NCBI GenBank assembly: GCA_964417825.1
Contig: CAYQJC010000016.1
Span: 1-14,218, forward strand
Source: CAYQJC01 sp964417825
GTDB lineage: Bacteria; Patescibacteriota; Minisyncoccia; Minisyncoccales; CG1-02-41-26
DNA: 14,218 bases
Direction of reading: 5' to 3'
In this document: piece after piece, positions 12,597 through 14,218 of the stretch
How positions within the stretch are numbered: position 1 is the first letter of the stretch
Layout: each line of letters starts with the position of its first letter
The notes under the pieces: generated by a model
Told to the model about the DNA's origin: nothing
Database searches by the model: none
What the model saw: the letters and a program-made list of their open reading frames with translations, nothing else
Position numbers and translations under genes: made by a program

Positions 12597-14176
12597 CAAA
12601 CAAATTTCAGTTTTTTAATTTAAGATTTCAAAAAACTATTTTTATTTTATTGACTATCTTAGTGATAGCAGTTTTTTTTAGATTTTGGCACCTCTCTTCT
12701 ATCCCCTCGGGGGTTTACCCCGACGAAGCGATAAATGGCAACCAGGCAATTTCTATTCCCGGAAAAATTTTTTATCCAGAAAACAATGGGAGAGAGGGTC
12801 TTTTTGTCAACCTTCTTTATCTAAGTTTCTCTCTATTTGGTATCTCTATTTGGTCTTTAAAATTTGTTTCTGCAGCTATTGGAGTTCTGACGGTTTTAGG
12901 ATTATATCTTTTAACCAAAGAGGTATTACGAATTACGAATTACGAATTACGAATTACGAATAATATTGCTCTTCTTTCTTCTTTCTTTTTAGCTGTTTCT
13001 TTTTGGCATGTTAACTTTTCCCGAATCGCCTTTCGGGCAATTTTAGTCCCTTTCTGCTTAGTTTTCTTATTTTACTTTCTTTTTCGCGGTTTTCGAACTC
13101 AAAAACCCCCCAACTTTCTCTTAGGGGGTATATTTTTCGGCTTGGGCTTTCATACCTATATTGCTTATCGCTTATCAGTGGCTTTAATAATCATTACTCT
13201 CAGTTTGTGGTGGATTTTCTACAGGAGAGAAGGAAGACAAAAAAAATATTTGTTTCATATTTCATGCTTCATGCTATCTACTATCGTCATTGCTTTACCT
13301 TTAGGTATCTATTTTCTTCAAAATCCCCAAGATTTTATTTCTCGAGCTACGGGAGTTTCAATCTTCGCCAGCGATCATCCCATTAAAGATTTCACTAAAA
13401 GCTTAGCTTTGCATCTTGCCATGTTTAATATCTGGGGAGATAACAATTGGCGACATAACATCTCAGGCAAACCTATTCTTTTCTGGCCGGTTGGAATTTT
13501 ATTTTTGATTGGGGTAATTTATTCAGTTTGGAAAGTCCTAAGACCGAGAAAGTCGGTAAACAGTTTACAGTTTATAGGTTATTGTTTCTTATTATCTTGG
13601 TGGTTTATAATGCTGCTGCCTGGTATTTTAACTGTCGAAGGTATTCCCCATGCTTTAAGAGCAATTGGATCTCAACCTCCGACTTTCATTTTTGCTGGGA
13701 TTGGTGGATATCTTGTTTGGTTGAAACTTAAAAGATTTTTTATCCTGAAGCCAAACCCTCTGACTAGATTTGTTGTTCCAATTTTTCTCTTTATTTTAAT
13801 AGGGACGTTTATCTTTGCTCAATACTACCGATACTTTTGGTTGTGGGGTAAAAACCCAAAAGTTGAAGAAGCCTTCTCAAAAAACTATGTAGAAATTGGC
13901 AATTTTTTAAACTCTTTACCTAAAGAAACTAAAAAATATGTGATAGTTAACCAACCTGGAGTTTTAGTGAAAGGAATTCCTATGCCCTCCCAAACGGTGG
14001 AATTTATTGAGAGAACAAAGTACCGAGAGCCCCAAGCTATCTATCTATTGCCAGAAGATATTGAAAAGATTAAAATTGATAAAGAAGGAGTAATTGCTTT
14101 AATGAGGTATGATGAAAGTTTATTAGAAGAACTAGCGAAGAAATTTCCTCAAGCAATCTTATTGTATGCCCGGTAG
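12593..14176 (+). CDS. GT39-like (PMT/ArnT type) membrane glycosyltransferase
   Basis: A 527-residue polytopic protein of the GT-C fold, which transfers sugars from polyprenyl-phosphate donors to proteins, lipids or cell-wall glycans outside the membrane. The first membrane helix (about 13-32) is followed by the catalytic-loop motif PDEAINGNQA with Asp44-Glu45. WHVNFSRIAFRAILVP (139-154) is typical of the family. About ten membrane helices are seen, then a soluble C-terminal part from about residue 415. Residues 111-124 (LRITNYELRITNN) are encoded by an AATTACG heptamer array and look inserted between LYLLTKE and IALLSS. The ATG at 12593 overlaps the corA stop; a GTG at 12587 would add two residues. 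Donor and acceptor are unknown. Confidence 0.88.
   Translation: MTNKFQFFNLRFQKTIFILLTILVIAVFFRFWHLSSIPSGVYPDEAINGNQAISIPGKIFYPENNGREGLFVNLLYLSFSLFGISIWSLKFVSAAIGVLTVLGLYLLTKEVLRITNYELRITNNIALLSSFFLAVSFWHVNFSRIAFRAILVPFCLVFLFYFLFRGFRTQKPPNFLLGGIFFGLGFHTYIAYRLSVALIIITLSLWWIFYRREGRQKKYLFHISCFMLSTIVIALPLGIYFLQNPQDFISRATGVSIFASDHPIKDFTKSLALHLAMFNIWGDNNWRHNISGKPILFWPVGILFLIGVIYSVWKVLRPRKSVNSLQFIGYCFLLSWWFIMLLPGILTVEGIPHALRAIGSQPPTFIFAGIGGYLVWLKLKRFFILKPNPLTRFVVPIFLFILIGTFIFAQYYRYFWLWGKNPKVEEAFSKNYVEIGNFLNSLPKETKKYVIVNQPGVLVKGIPMPSQTVEFIERTKYREPQAIYLLPEDIEKIKIDKEGVIALMRYDESLLEELAKKFPQAILLYAR
12924..12958 (+). repeat. AATTACG heptamer array inside the glycosyltransferase gene
   Basis: Four perfect tandem copies of AATTACG (12931-12958) are preceded by one 6/7 match (tattacg, 12924-12930) and followed by a decayed unit (aataata). 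Because seven is not a multiple of three, the array is read in all three frames and gives a repeated ITNYELR peptide every 21 bases. It is the only tandem repeat seen inside a coding gene in this window. Confidence 0.9.
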
Positions 14177-14201
14177 AGCAACTTCGAATGCTCTGCCGGG
14201 C
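14168..14201 (+). terminator. Hairpin at the end of the corA-glycosyltransferase unit
   Basis: A 12-base stem GCCCGGTAGAGC / GCTCTGCCGGGC (one U-G pair) with loop AACTTCGAAT. The TAG stop codon (14174-14176) is inside the left arm. It is GC-rich against an AT-rich background, but is followed by AATAAGAAAATTTCG rather than a T-run, so termination may be inefficient or rely on another feature. The last bases of the window (14202-14218) show nothing more. Confidence 0.55.
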
Positions 14202-14218
14202 AATAAGAAAATTTCGAA

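Noticed and set aside
13104..13131. C-run/G-run inverted pair in the glycosyltransferase gene
   Set aside because: The coding sequence around KPPNFLLGG accounts for it, and no second copy is seen in the window.

Overview
The window is AT-rich, gene-dense bacterial DNA with compact housekeeping genes. The protein set (short HrcA, small single-helix proteins, GT-C glycosyltransferase, weak or absent Shine-Dalgarno sites) and the heptamer-rich spacers look like a member of the Candidate Phyla Radiation (Patescibacteria), probably Parcubacteria-like. This is an inference from gene style; no marker gene here settles the phylum. The presence of bL9 argues mildly against CPR groups reported to lack it.

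Layout. (1) 1-1199: the 3' part of a XerC/D-type tyrosine recombinase (+), a small one-helix membrane protein (-), then rpmA (bL27, +). (2) 1201-5699, minus strand: dinB, ctpA-type protease, rplI (bL9) and pyrG, read in that order from a promoter near 5760-5784 and perhaps a second one before ctpA. (3) 5829-6035, minus strand: a self-contained transcription unit for an apparently undescribed 30-residue membrane peptide, with a consensus promoter, strong ribosome binding site and hairpin terminator. (4) 6040-6250: a non-coding block full of inverted and direct repeats. (5) 6252-11576, minus strand: the heat-shock cluster hrcA-grpE-hsp20-dnaK-dnaJ followed after 10 bases by tRNA-Lys(UUU). A CIRCE-like operator overlaps the -35 box of the hrcA promoter, so the cluster is probably autoregulated by HrcA. 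(6) 11685-14176, plus strand: corA and a GT39-like membrane glycosyltransferase, overlapping by ATGA, ending in a strong hairpin at the window edge.

The most unusual content lies in the spacers. Those before rpmA (and the divergent small gene), dnaJ, dnaK and hsp20 are built from opposed heptamer arrays that fold into long imperfect hairpins reaching almost to the start codons. The rpmA and dnaJ leaders are nearly identical over 39 bases although the genes are unrelated. A heptamer array (AATTACG) also lies inside the glycosyltransferase gene. A second family, hairpins with a conserved loop (TTCGrC..GYTCA) and a variable but self-complementary stem, occurs twice in the dnaK-dnaJ spacer and once as an apparent in-frame insertion in dnaJ. 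A 59-base hairpin with regularly spaced bulges separates grpE from hsp20.
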